64,000 nt of DNA from Myxococcaceae bacterium JPH2 (GTDB lineage Bacteria > Myxococcota > Myxococcia > Myxococcales > Myxococcaceae): positions 1 to 64,000 of the forward strand of contig JAEMGR010000012.1 in NCBI GenBank assembly GCA_016458225.1, written 5' to 3'. The position numbers and the translations under genes were made by a program. Below, in pieces: positions 1 through 8,860 of this stretch. The notes under the pieces were generated by a model. The model saw nothing but the letters and a program-made list of their open reading frames with translations. It was not told where the DNA came from and searched no databases. How positions within the stretch are numbered: position 1 is the stretch's first letter; each line of letters begins with the position of its first letter.

Positions 1-1348
1 CGGCGACCTCTTCGCCGAGCATCGGATGCGGCAGCGCGAACGCAAGGGCTTGCTGCACGGCGGGGTGTTCCAGGAGCACCGTGTCCACCTCCAGCGGGCT
101 GACCTTCTCACCGCCTCGGTTGATGAGTTCTTTCAGTCGCCCGGTGAGGCGCAGGTATCCGGCGGCGTCGAGCGTGCCCTGGTCGCCCGTGCGGAACCAG
201 CCTTGCGTGAAGGCCCGAGCGTTGGCCTCGGGATTGTTCTCGTAGCCGTCCATGACCCCGGGGCCACGGATGACCACTTCGCCGAGCGCGCCGGGCGGCA
301 GGAGTTCGCCCGTGTCTCCGAGGATGGCCACTTCGGGACCGGAGGCGATGCCCACCGAGCCGGGATATCGCGGGCGAGGTGGCAGCGGATTGGAGGCCAT
401 CTGGTGCGAGGCTTCCGTCATCCCGTAGCTTTCGATGACGGGTACGCCGAAGGTGGACTCCAAGCGCTCCATCACGACGGGTGGGAGCGAAGCGGAGGAG
501 GAGCGCAACAGGCGCAGGCGGCCCGCTTGGATGACGGCTGCGTGACGCGTCGCGCGCTCGAGGATGGCCTGATGCATGGTGGGCACGGCCGTGTACCAGG
601 TGGGCCGTGCCTCTTCGAACCAGGAGAAGAACCGCAGCGCATTGAAGCCGGGGGTGCACACCACGCTCGCGCCTGCGCTCAGGCTCGCGAGCACCGCGGC
701 CACGAGGCCGTGGATGTGGAACAGCGGCATGATGTTGAGGCACACGTCCTCGCGACGGAGCGCCAGGGTCTCGGCGATTCGCGTCGCGGAGGCAACGAGG
801 TTCCGGTGTCTGAGTGGCACCAGCTTGGGCCGCGCGGTGGTCCCGGACGTGTGCAGCATGAGCGCTACATCCTCGGGCTGTGCGAAGCCGGGCCTGGGGG
901 CCTCGGTGTTCGTGGTCGTGTCCGGTTGCAGCGTGAAGGTGCCTGTGGGGCCCTGGCTATCGACGCACAGCTCCAGCACGCGCAGGCTATGTCTCGCCGC
1001 CACGGCTCGTGCCGGACTGTCCATTCCCTGGGGAATGATGAGCGCCCGAGCGCGCCGGTCGGTGAGGGAGAACTCGAACTCCTCTTCGCGGTAGGCCGGA
1101 TTGAGGGGAGCCGTGGTCGCGCCGCAGGCCACGGCGACGAACGCGGTGGCTGCCTCGGGGCCATTGGGGAGCACCAACGCGATGCGGTCGCCTCGCCCCA
1201 GCCCCAGCTCATTCAGCGCGCGCACCGTACGGTGGATGAGTTCTCTCAGGCCGCCATGGGTCAGCCCTGGCTTTCCTGGCGCGCTCACCGCGACGTCCGA
1301 GTCCGCGCCGCGCGAGAGGAGCCCCATCAAGGTGTCCGCGAACTCCAT
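1..1348 (-). CDS. acyl-CoA synthetase (AMP-forming), C-terminus cut by window edge
   Basis: The protein begins MEFADTLMGLL and is open to position 1, so about 449 residues are present and the last part is missing. It belongs to the ANL superfamily, which activates a carboxylic acid with ATP and transfers it to CoA. The P-loop-like motif LMLHTSGTTARPK is visible. So are the region PLFHIHGL, common in FadD/Pcs60-type synthetases, and near the edge WFRTGDQG followed by GRLKELINRGGEKVSP, the hinge and start of the C-terminal domain. The ATG is supported by GGAGG four bases upstream. The nearest upstream gene is 304 bp away on the same strand, so an operon is not evident. The substrate cannot be told; a carboxylate- or oxalate-type ligase is as likely as a fatty-acid ligase. 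It lies more than 40 kb from the PKS locus and is probably unrelated to it. Confidence 0.88.
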   Translation of the reverse strand, partial: MEFADTLMGLLSRGADSDVAVSAPGKPGLTHGGLRELIHRTVRALNELGLGRGDRIALVLPNGPEAATAFVAVACGATTAPLNPAYREEEFEFSLTDRRARALIIPQGMDSPARAVAARHSLRVLELCVDSQGPTGTFTLQPDTTTNTEAPRPGFAQPEDVALMLHTSGTTARPKLVPLRHRNLVASATRIAETLALRREDVCLNIMPLFHIHGLVAAVLASLSAGASVVCTPGFNALRFFSWFEEARPTWYTAVPTMHQAILERATRHAAVIQAGRLRLLRSSSASLPPVVMERLESTFGVPVIESYGMTEASHQMASNPLPPRPRYPGSVGIASGPEVAILGDTGELLPPGALGEVVIRGPGVMDGYENNPEANARAFTQGWFRTGDQGTLDAAGYLRLTGRLKELINRGGEKVSPLEVDTVLLEHPAVQQALAFALPHPMLGEEVA

Positions 1349-1652
1349 GCCGCCTCCGTCGTTCCATCCGTGCCGGGCTCGGGCTGCTCTACGTGCGACA
1401 GGGCTCGGACCGGGTTGCTCACCTGCGAGCGGTGCGGGGACTGATCCCGAACAAGCCTGAGCCTACTCGCGCGGTGCTCCGCCGACGACGGATGTCCGTG
1501 GGGCTGCTCCCGCGAGGCCAAGGCGCTCGTCCTCGGACGCTCATCGCGAGTTCGTTTGCCGTCCCGCGGTCTGCGGTCGCTCCGCGCGAGTTCGTGAAGC
1601 TCACGGTGCTCGCGCTGGCGCCTGTGCCTCGACGTGGTGCGTTCGCTCAGCG
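1349..1652. other. gene-free stretch
   Basis: These 304 bases lie between two minus-strand genes. Short open frames exist on both strands, but none has a convincing start or recognisable protein, and all look like chance frames in GC-rich DNA. I see no clear hairpin terminator or repeat. The promoter of the acyl-CoA synthetase gene should lie here, but I could not pick out boxes. Confidence 0.5.
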
Positions 1653-2177
1653 CTACTTCGAGAGCAGCACGGAGAGCGCCGCGATGCGCTGGGCCTCGGG
1701 GGCGCGGTCGAGCGTCTCCGGGATGATGAGCTTCACGGGTGACTCGCGCCGGTCTCCGCACGCGCGCCAGCCGATGTACTCGTGCTTGTCGTGGGCGATG
1801 AGGTCGTAGCTGCACGCGCCCACGTTGCCGATGAGTTCCTCGGGACTCAGGGTCAGGTGCGAGGGCTTGCCGCCGAACGTGCCGTTCGCGGCCACGGACT
1901 CGGGCTCCTTCTGCAGCCGCAGGTCCACCGGGCCCTTGCCCGTGCTCCCTTGGATGCGAGTCCCCGCGACCTTCAGGTCCACCGGCTGGCCGTAGGCCTG
2001 CCCGCGCACGGCGGCCTGCGACAGGTCGAGCTGTAGCTCAGGGCTGGTGATGGTTCGCGGGGTGACTTCCGCCGTGACGTTGAAGTTGGGCGCGCTCAGC
2101 TCCAGGCGCTTCTCGGAGCGGGCGAACGCCAGGCTCCCCACGAGCAGCGAGGCGGCGACAATCCGGACGATCTTCAT
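1653..2177 (-). CDS. secreted hypothetical protein
   Basis: The 174-residue protein starts with a signal peptide (MKIVRIVAASLLVGSLAFA) and should be exported. The mature part is rich in short beta-prone segments (LELSAPNFNVTAEVTPRTI, VDLKVAGTRIQG) and contains two cysteines about 20 residues apart (GACSYDL and WRACGDR) that could form a disulfide. I do not recognise a family. The alternating strands with Gly turns suggest a small all-beta periplasmic or surface protein. It stands alone: the upstream neighbour is divergent and the downstream gene is 304 bp away. Confidence 0.75.
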   Translation of the reverse strand: MKIVRIVAASLLVGSLAFARSEKRLELSAPNFNVTAEVTPRTITSPELQLDLSQAAVRGQAYGQPVDLKVAGTRIQGSTGKGPVDLRLQKEPESVAANGTFGGKPSHLTLSPEELIGNVGACSYDLIAHDKHEYIGWRACGDRRESPVKLIIPETLDRAPEAQRIAALSVLLSK

Positions 2178-2427
2178 GGCCCAAAACTAGGCCGTGGCAG
2201 CTCGTGCCACCGGGGCCGCTTCACCGGCCGCTCGGAGGGCGACGCGGACGAGCAGGCCCTTCGCGCCAGAGGGGAGAGGGCGCCTGGCCCACGGTCCGCG
2301 GGGGAGGGGAGAGTCCCCCGGGACCGGGGCGCCCTGGGAAGCAGGGCTCGGGAGCGGTGCCTTCAGGGAGGAAGGACAACCCACTCCTGAAGAGGCCCCC
2401 AGCCTTCGCGCATCCCAAAAAAATGAT

Positions 2428-2443
2428 TTCCCCCTGGGGGGAA
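2428..2443. repeat. perfect 7-bp inverted repeat, possible operator
   Basis: The arms TTCCCCC and GGGGGAA flank a two-base centre. The palindrome lies 60 bp upstream of the kinase start and just upstream of the promoter-like boxes, which is where an operator could sit. The arms are homopolymer-rich, so chance cannot be excluded. Confidence 0.35.
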
Positions 2444-2460
2444 GTTGCCCTCCCTGATGC

Positions 2461-2488
2461 GGAACCCTCCGTAATTTCTAGGTTCTGA
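2461..2488 (+). promoter_or_regulatory. possible ECF-type promoter of the kinase-sigma operon
   Basis: GGAAC at 2461-2465 resembles the -35 box of ECF sigma promoters. About 17 bp later GTTCTGA could serve as the -10. The kinase ATG follows at 2504. The boxes were recognised by eye only. Confidence 0.28.
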
Positions 2489-2503
2489 TACTTTGGGGGG
2501 CCG

Positions 2504-5500
2504 ATGGGTTGCCCGGACGAAACGACGCTGAGCGACTTCCTGGTCGGCGCGCTCTCGGAGGAGCGCCGGGCGTCCGTGCTGGCGCATGTGGAGGGCTGCC
2601 CGTCCTGTCAGCGCGCGCTGGCGGCGGCGGAGGACTCGCCCCGGCTGGAGGTGCCCTGGACGGACCCTCCCGCGCTGCTCCAGCGCGGGGCCCTGTTGGC
2701 GCGCTACGTCGTGCTCGAGCCCATTGGGGTGGGGGCCATGGGCGTGGTGTACGCGGCCTACGACCCCGAGCTGGACCGCCAGGTGGCGCTCAAGCTGCTG
2801 CGCCCCGAGGGCCGGCACATGGAGGAGCTGCGGATGCGGCTCTTGCGCGAGGCGCAGTCGCTCGCGCGCCTCTCGCACCCCAACGTGGTGGCCGTGCATG
2901 ACGTGGGCGTCTGCGGCGACGGCATCTTCCTGGCGCTGGAGCTGGTGGAGGGAAACACCCTGGCGGATTGGGTGAAGTCGCCGCGCCCGTGGCCGGAGGT
3001 GCTGCGCATCTTCCTGGACGCGGGGCGGGGGCTCGCGGCGGCGCACTCGGCGGGGCTGGTCCATCGTGACTTCAAGCCCGCCAACGTCCTGGTGGGCAAG
3101 GACGGGCGCGTGCGGGTGACGGACTTCGGTCTGGCCCGACCCTCCAACCGCGGCGGTCCTCCGGTCGCGGCCCCCGTGGCGGTGCCTCTCCCGGCGGAGG
3201 GCGGAGGGGCGGACGCGCTGTTGACCCGCACGGGCGCGCTGCTGGGCACGCCCGCGTACATGGCCCCGGAGCAGCTCATGGGCCGCGGGGCCGACGCGCT
3301 GTCGGACCAGTTCAGCTTCTGCGTGGCGCTGCACGAGGCCCTCTATGGCCTGCGCCCGTTCGAGGGCGTCACCCCCGAGGCCCTGGGCGAGGCCGCGCTC
3401 GCCGGTCGGGTGCGCCCGCCACCGCGTGACAGCCGCGTGCCCGCCTGGGTGCGCGCCGTGGTGTTGCGCGGACTGAGCCCCAAGCCCGAGGACCGCTTCC
3501 CTTCGATGGAGGTGCTGCTCGGCGCGCTCACTCGTCACCCGGTGCGCCGCGTGGGGCTGTGGGCGACGGCGGTCGCGTTCGCGTGTCTGGTGGGCGTGGG
3601 CGTGGGTTACGGCGGCGCGCACCGCCGCGAGGTCCGCTGCGAGCAGGAAGCGGAGAACCTCGCCCGGGTCTGGGGGCCGGCGCAGCGTGAGCGCGTGCAC
3701 TCGGCCTTCCTCGCCACTGGCAAGCCCTACGCCGCCTCCGCGTGGGAGACCATCTCCGCCGAGCTGGACGCGCACGCGGGCCAGTGGCGCGCGCTGCGTA
3801 CCGAGGCCTGCCTCGCGACGGGAGGCTCCGCGCCCGAGGCGGCCTGGCAGACCCAGGCCTGCTTGGACGCGCGGCTGTGGCAGCTCGCCGCCATCACCGA
3901 GGTGCTGGAGAACGCGGACGCGCAGACGGTCCAGAACGCGCAGCAGATGATCTCCTCCTTGGAAGGACTGGAGGGGTGCCGCGACGCGCCGGTGCTCTCC
4001 ACCCGGCCTCAGCCGCTGGAGGCGCTCCGTCCCAAGGTGGATGCGGCCCGCCGCAAGCTCGCCGAGGCGCGTGCTCGCATGGAGGCCGGGCGTCACGCCG
4101 ACGGCATCGTGCTGACCACGGCGCTGCTCAAGGACATCGCGAGCATCGACTACCGCCCGCTCGAGGCCGAGGTCCTGCTGCTCCATGGCCACCTGCACGG
4201 CATGGCCGGCAAGCTCACCGAGGCGGAGGGCATCCTCTACCGCGCGCTCTGGGCGGCCGAGGCCAGTCGCGACGACGAGACCGTGGCTCGCGCCTGGATC
4301 CTCCTCATCTGGGTGGTGGGAGATCAGCTCGCTCGCGTGGGAGAGGCGGACCGGTTGGCCCAGCACGCCCGCGCCGCCGTGGATCGGCTGGGGCGTGACC
4401 GCTTCCCCGCCATCGCCACGGACTTGCATCTGCGACTGGGTGGCGTGTGGCTGGTGGAGGGCCGGCTGGAGCGCGCCGCCGAGGAGTTCACCGAGGGCCT
4501 GGCCCTATCGCGCAAGGCCTATGGTCCGGAGAGCCTGCGCACCTCCTACTTCGTCTCAGGGCTGGGCCGGGTCCGCTCGCGCCAGCTCCGGTCCGCCGAG
4601 GCGCTCACGCTGTACCGCAAGGCCCAGGCGCAGCGCGAGGCCATCTGGGGACCGGACCATCCCGGGCTGGCGCTCAACCTGAGCAACATCGCCGCGGAGC
4701 TGATGGCCCTGGGGCGAAGAGAGGAGGCCATCTCGGTGTGGCGCCGCTCGCTGGCGCTCCTGGAGGCCTCTCGCGCGGCGGACCATCCCAGCCTGGCGGC
4801 GCCGCTCAACAACCTGGGCTCGGTGCTGCGCGTGCTGGGCCGGCTGGACGAGGCGCGCGAGTACTTGACCCGAGCGGTCGCCATCTTCGAGCACAGCAAG
4901 GGGACCGACCACCCGAACACGGCCATCGCGCTGTCGGGCGTGGGCATGGTGGCCTACGACTCGCAGCACTTCGAGGAGGCCCTGTCCTATCACCGGCAGG
5001 CGGTGGAGCGGCTGCAGCGCGCGTTGGGCGCGGACACGTCCCGGGCCGCGCCGTCGCTCATGTACATGGGGATGGCGCAGCAGCGCCTGGGACGCAACGC
5101 CGAGGCGCGGCGCAACATGCTGCGCGCCTTGCAACTCTGGGAGACGGAGAACGGGCCGGAGAGCGCCACGCTGGGCTTCGCGCTCCGTCCGCTGGCGCAC
5201 CTGGAGCTGGCCACCGGCGTACCCAAGCAGGCGCAGGCCCACTGCGAGCGGGCCTTGAAGCTCGATGAGAAGGCGCAGGGCGCCGAGTCCCCCGATGTGG
5301 CGTTGGATCTCGCGTGCGTGGCGGAGGCGCAGCTCCAGTCGGGCGCGGTGGACCCCGCCGTGCCGTTGTTGGAGCGGGCGCTGCGGGTGCACACCATCGC
5401 CTCGCGGGATCCTCTCGACGAGGGCTGGGCCACCTTCCTGTTGGGGAAGGCCTTGGCCGCGCGAGGAGGACCTGGCGACGCGGAGCGCGCCACCGAGCGG

Positions 5501-5629
5501 GTGGAGTCCGCGCGAGCCTGCATGACGAAGCTGGGCGTGCGCGCCACCTTGGAGCTGAAGGAGGTGCAGGACTGGTTGGCCCACCCGCCCGAGGCCCCCT
5601 CCCTTGCCCGACACGAGGTGACTCCATGA
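2504..5629 (+). CDS. Ser/Thr protein kinase with TPR sensor domain
   Basis: This 1041-residue membrane receptor kinase opens with a zinc-finger-like HxxxCxxC segment (H28, C32, C35), as in anti-sigma-type N-termini. The Hanks-type kinase domain (about 65-340) has a glycine loop GVGAMGVVY, Lys97, the catalytic loop HRDFKPANVL (Asp189), DFG (Asp207) and APEQ. HRDF replaces the usual HRDL, with catalytic residues intact. One membrane span lies near 348-370. A long C-terminal region begins with the AFLATGKPYA-type segment common in myxobacterial kinases and continues as TPR repeats. The stop overlaps the start of the sigma-factor gene (ATGA), so the two are translationally coupled. The kinase probably senses a signal outside the membrane and may control the sigma factor; that link is inferred from the overlap. 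Confidence 0.95.
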   Translation: MGCPDETTLSDFLVGALSEERRASVLAHVEGCPSCQRALAAAEDSPRLEVPWTDPPALLQRGALLARYVVLEPIGVGAMGVVYAAYDPELDRQVALKLLRPEGRHMEELRMRLLREAQSLARLSHPNVVAVHDVGVCGDGIFLALELVEGNTLADWVKSPRPWPEVLRIFLDAGRGLAAAHSAGLVHRDFKPANVLVGKDGRVRVTDFGLARPSNRGGPPVAAPVAVPLPAEGGGADALLTRTGALLGTPAYMAPEQLMGRGADALSDQFSFCVALHEALYGLRPFEGVTPEALGEAALAGRVRPPPRDSRVPAWVRAVVLRGLSPKPEDRFPSMEVLLGALTRHPVRRVGLWATAVAFACLVGVGVGYGGAHRREVRCEQEAENLARVWGPAQRERVHSAFLATGKPYAASAWETISAELDAHAGQWRALRTEACLATGGSAPEAAWQTQACLDARLWQLAAITEVLENADAQTVQNAQQMISSLEGLEGCRDAPVLSTRPQPLEALRPKVDAARRKLAEARARMEAGRHADGIVLTTALLKDIASIDYRPLEAEVLLLHGHLHGMAGKLTEAEGILYRALWAAEASRDDETVARAWILLIWVVGDQLARVGEADRLAQHARAAVDRLGRDRFPAIATDLHLRLGGVWLVEGRLERAAEEFTEGLALSRKAYGPESLRTSYFVSGLGRVRSRQLRSAEALTLYRKAQAQREAIWGPDHPGLALNLSNIAAELMALGRREEAISVWRRSLALLEASRAADHPSLAAPLNNLGSVLRVLGRLDEAREYLTRAVAIFEHSKGTDHPNTAIALSGVGMVAYDSQHFEEALSYHRQAVERLQRALGADTSRAAPSLMYMGMAQQRLGRNAEARRNMLRALQLWETENGPESATLGFALRPLAHLELATGVPKQAQAHCERALKLDEKAQGAESPDVALDLACVAEAQLQSGAVDPAVPLLERALRVHTIASRDPLDEGWATFLLGKALAARGGPGDAERATERVESARACMTKLGVRATLELKEVQDWLAHPPEAPSLARHEVTP

Positions 5630-6513
5630 GCCAAGCCCGTGACTCCCTGGTGGCGGTGTTTCGGGCGCGACTGCCCGCCACGCGTCAGTCCGAGCTGGAC
5701 GCCGTGGAGGGCTTGGAGGCGCGGCTCGCGGAGTTGGTGGAGAAGGCCCACACGGCGTGGCCCGAGCTGGAGATGCGCGGAGCGGTGTTCATCGAGCATG
5801 TGGCGCGCCACCTCCCGTCGGCGCCCGTGCCGGATGCGCTGGGCCAGCTTCACGTGGCGGACCTCTATCTGGCGTGCGCGTGCGCCACGGGAGAGCGCCG
5901 GGCGCTGGCCGCCTTCGAGCAGCACGTGTTGGAGAAGGTCCCTCCTCGGCTGGGCGCGCTGCCTCCCGCCACCGTGGACGAGGTGCTCCAGGTGATGCGC
6001 CAGCGCCTGCTCCTGGGGCGTCCCGACGCGCCCGCGAAGATCGCGGACTACTCGGGGCGGGGGCCGCTCTTGGCGTGGGTGCGCATCATCGCCACGCGCA
6101 TCGTGGGGGAGCTGGCGAGCCAGGACGGACGCCAGGAGCTCTTCGACGAGCCGCCCGAGGCGCTGGCGCGGATGTTCTCGCCGGACGACCCGGAGCGCGC
6201 GCTGCTGAAGGAAGACACGCGGCAGGCGCTGGCGGAGGCCCTGCGCTCGGGACTGGCCGCGCTGTCCGAGCGGGAGCGCGCGCTCCTGCGGCTGCACCAT
6301 GTGCACGGCCTGACCATGGACCGCCTGTCCACGATGTATGGCGAGCCGCGCTCGAGCGTGGCGCGCAAGGTGACGCAGGCGCGCGAGCGGTTGTTGAAGT
6401 TGATCCGCGCGGCGCTGGCCTCGCGCACGCAACTGGAGGGCTCCGAGCTGGAGAGCCTCCTGGGGTTGGTGCGCAGTCGTCTGGACTTCAGCATCCACCG
6501 CTGGATGGATTGA
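5626..6513 (+). CDS. sigma-70 family RNA polymerase sigma factor, Myxococcales type
   Basis: The ATG at 5626 overlaps the kinase stop and gives 295 residues; an upstream extension would run inside the kinase gene and is rejected. The C-terminal half carries a region-4-like helix-turn-helix (LSERERALLRLHHVHGLTMDRLSTMYGEPRSSV read in parts, followed by ARKVTQARERLLKLI). The middle (GPLLAWVRIIATRIVGELAS) resembles region 2. The N-terminus is longer than in ordinary ECF factors, as in the Myxococcales-specific group I know as Sig-70_gmx1. Members of this group are typically found next to kinases. The protein would direct RNA polymerase to a small regulon; its targets are unknown. Confidence 0.88.
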   Translation: MSQARDSLVAVFRARLPATRQSELDAVEGLEARLAELVEKAHTAWPELEMRGAVFIEHVARHLPSAPVPDALGQLHVADLYLACACATGERRALAAFEQHVLEKVPPRLGALPPATVDEVLQVMRQRLLLGRPDAPAKIADYSGRGPLLAWVRIIATRIVGELASQDGRQELFDEPPEALARMFSPDDPERALLKEDTRQALAEALRSGLAALSERERALLRLHHVHGLTMDRLSTMYGEPRSSVARKVTQARERLLKLIRAALASRTQLEGSELESLLGLVRSRLDFSIHRWMD

Positions 6514-6516
6514 GCC

Positions 6517-7242
6517 TCAGCGCGCGGCGCGGTCTCGACCCGGCTGAGGTCGAGGCGCATCCGCCGACTCGCCCGCGAGCGCCTGGGTGATGCGCTCCGG
6601 GGACCAGCGCGGATCCAACACGGGGCAGAAGTAGCCCGGCCCGACCTGCTCGCGCACGGCCCAGGCGAAGAAGTCTCGCGCCACAGAGTGGACCTCTTCG
6701 GGAAGGAAGAGCACGGCGACGTCGTACTCGGTGAAGCGCAGCAGGCCGGGGACGCGCCATTCCCGCTCCCAGTCGAAGCGGTAGCTGTAGGGCGCGTTGT
6801 GGGTGTCACCCTGGATGTCCACGAATGGCGTCATGGCCCAGAGCGGCTCGCGCGACGCGTCCGGCGCCGCGAGCGCCTGTTGGAGCTGCTGCTTCATCGC
6901 GAGGTGCGCGGGCGAGCCGTATTGGACATACCAGACGGGGCCGCCACCTTGGGACAGCACGTAGCTCTTCCGGAACGCAATGCCATACAGGCTGCGCCGC
7001 TCGACGAGCCGGCCCAGTTGATCGAACGGAATCTCGCTGAAGCACACGGAGCGTTGGCGCTCGGCCACCGAGGGCTCGCGCCGCGCGATGCCAAAGCCCT
7101 CCGCGCCGGGGATGAGCGTGCGCATGCCCAGGATGCTCATCATGTTCTGGTAGGCGTCGTCGTACGGCGGCCCGGGCCTCGTGAAGTGCACCACGAAGTC
7201 GGACATGTCCCGCCACTGTGAATTCGCTTGATAGCCGAGCAT
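6517..7242 (-). CDS. AbiGi-like protein (putative abortive-infection antitoxin family)
   Basis: This is a 241-residue cytoplasmic protein. MSDFVVHFTRPG near the start, SVCFSEIPFDQL, YGIAFRKSYVLSQGGGPVWYV and DWEREWRV match, from memory, the layout of the AbiGi family (HFT...I, CFxDIP, YGIxxxK, EREWR), described as the antitoxin half of a phage-abortive system. No AbiGii-like nucleotidyltransferase toxin is encoded nearby, so it would be an orphan. ATG 7242 was chosen; GTG 7278 and ATG 7206 are alternatives. The gene ends 3 bp from the convergent sigma-factor gene. The fold and conserved polar positions hint at an ADP-ribosyltransferase-like or nuclease-like family, but no activity can be assigned. 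Confidence 0.5.
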   Translation of the reverse strand: MLGYQANSQWRDMSDFVVHFTRPGPPYDDAYQNMMSILGMRTLIPGAEGFGIARREPSVAERQRSVCFSEIPFDQLGRLVERRSLYGIAFRKSYVLSQGGGPVWYVQYGSPAHLAMKQQLQQALAAPDASREPLWAMTPFVDIQGDTHNAPYSYRFDWEREWRVPGLLRFTEYDVAVLFLPEEVHSVARDFFAWAVREQVGPGYFCPVLDPRWSPERITQALAGESADAPRPQPGRDRAAR

Positions 7243-7443
7243 TGCCGTCGACCCCCGCCGTCGACTGTTCCGGAGCACGTCCCACGCGGCAAGCCGTTCT
7301 TCCCACGCCCCTTCGCGGTCGCTCGAGGCACGAGCCAGCGGGCGCGACCGTTGTGTGCCTTCGCCGCCAGGGGACCGCGAGTTCGCAGGGCAGGAGTGCG
7401 ACCGAGCGGTGCTCCTGCTTCTCGCGCGCGGGCCCGCCCGGCG

Positions 7444-8763
7444 TCACCCCTCGCGGGCACGCGTCAGACGCATCAGTCCCAGTCCCGCGAGCACCGTGAT
7501 GCTGGCGACCATCGCCTCGCGGGCACTCGCTCCCGCGATGACGAGCGTCGCGCCCAGCACGAGCGTGGGCAGCGCCAGCAGCGCATGCGCGGGGCGCAGT
7601 CCCCGTTCTCCACGCCGAGCGAGCACCGCCAGCGCCGTGGCCGTCACGCCGTACTGGAGCAGCACCGCGATGCTCGACAGCGCGAAGAGCTCCGACAAGT
7701 CCCCCAGGTTGACGAACAGCACCACCAGTCCCCACGTCACCGCGAGCGCTCGCGTGGGCACTCCCGCCGCCGTCATGTGCTCCAGCCCCAGGAGCGAGCG
7801 CGACCCCGAGGCGAGCGCGGACAAGTAGCGCGGCGTCGTCACCAGCATCCCCAGACAGATGCCGAGCGCGGAGACACTCGTGCCCAGGCCCACCCACTCT
7901 TCCATCCTCGCGCCGCCCCACACGCCCGAGGCCGCCGCCAACGGAGCGGTCGCCTGCCCGAGCTGGGGCAGGGCCGCGACGCACGCCCACACCAGGCCCA
8001 CGTAGAGCCCGACGGCCGCGAGCAGCGAGCCCACGGTCGCCAGCGGCACGGTGCGCTCCGAGGACCGCACCTGTCCGGCGATGACCGGGACGATCTCGAA
8101 CCCCTGGTACGCGAACATCACCGCCAGCCCCGCGCGCAGCCACGAGGCCCCTGACTCCGCGGGGACGAGCGCCACACGAGGCCCACCGGCCATGACGAAG
8201 GCGAGGATCAATCCGGCGAGCGGCAGCAGCTTGAGCACCGTGAGCGTGGTCCACGCGCGAGCCGAGACGCGGATGCCCGAGGCCACCACCGCCGCGAGCA
8301 CCGTCGCCAACCCCGTGGCCAGCGCGCGCTGCCCCACGGCTTCCGAGAGCCCCAGTGAAGGCGCCAGGGCCCGCGCGAGCCCGGCCACCACGGCGGACGT
8401 GCTGAGGAACGCGCTGACGTACGCCACCCAGCCCACGAGGAACGACGCGCGCTCCCCAAAGGCCGCGCGAGCGAAGACGACCGGACCTCCATCCGCGTCG
8501 AAGCGACGGCCCAGCACCGCGAAGGCGAGCGCCACCGGTACGAGCGCCAATCCCGTGAGCGCGAACGCGAGCACCGCGCCGCGCCCGGGGGCCAGCGCGG
8601 CCACCTCGGCGGGCGCGAAGAAGATGCCCACGCCGACGATGCCGTTGACGCCGAGCGCCAACAGCTGCCACGGCCCCACAGGGCGTGTCTGGGACGGAGT
8701 CGCGGCGGTGGCGAGTGTGGGCACGGCGGAGCAGTTCACTACGGACGCACCCGCGCGCGCCAT
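7444..8763 (-). CDS. APC-superfamily amino acid permease
   Basis: The 439-residue protein has about 12 hydrophobic segments. The first contains GVNGIVGVGIFFAP, the glycine-rich unwound TM1 signature of APC transporters that binds the substrate amine and carboxylate. TM2-TM3 follow with GRRFDADGGPVVFARAAFG, another typical APC feature. It should import or exchange an amino acid or amine across the inner membrane; the substrate is not deducible. The upstream gene is divergent and the downstream AbiGi-like gene starts 201 bp away. The start ATG is the first in frame. Confidence 0.88.
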   Translation of the reverse strand: MARAGASVVNCSAVPTLATAATPSQTRPVGPWQLLALGVNGIVGVGIFFAPAEVAALAPGRGAVLAFALTGLALVPVALAFAVLGRRFDADGGPVVFARAAFGERASFLVGWVAYVSAFLSTSAVVAGLARALAPSLGLSEAVGQRALATGLATVLAAVVASGIRVSARAWTTLTVLKLLPLAGLILAFVMAGGPRVALVPAESGASWLRAGLAVMFAYQGFEIVPVIAGQVRSSERTVPLATVGSLLAAVGLYVGLVWACVAALPQLGQATAPLAAASGVWGGARMEEWVGLGTSVSALGICLGMLVTTPRYLSALASGSRSLLGLEHMTAAGVPTRALAVTWGLVVLFVNLGDLSELFALSSIAVLLQYGVTATALAVLARRGERGLRPAHALLALPTLVLGATLVIAGASAREAMVASITVLAGLGLMRLTRAREG

Positions 8764-8860
8764 CCCCTGCGACGTCTGCGGTTGACGCTCTTGGCGTTTG
8801 CCTTCAGGCTCCGCCGGCCGTCGTGGCTCGGGCAGAGGGGCTGGCCCAAGGGGAGGGTGG

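Larger units (their letters stand above)
2178..2503. other. divergent intergenic region upstream of the kinase gene
   Basis: These 326 bases separate the secreted hypothetical protein (minus strand) from the kinase gene (plus strand). The left two thirds are extremely GC-rich and featureless. The right third is more AT-rich and holds a palindrome at 2428-2443 and a possible ECF-type promoter at 2461-2488, listed separately. I see no convincing gene. Confidence 0.5.

Noticed and set aside
1-1348. Acyl-CoA synthetase as starter-loading enzyme of the PKS locus
   Set aside because: It is over 40 kb away with many unrelated genes between, and it carries no carrier domain.
26-1444. Plus-strand frame over the acyl-CoA synthetase
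   Set aside because: The minus strand gives clear AMP-ligase motifs, and the plus-strand product looks like a shadow.
2363-4429. Long minus-strand frame opposite the receptor kinase
   Set aside because: It has an Arg/His/Gln-rich, domain-free translation, while the plus strand encodes a kinase with all catalytic motifs.
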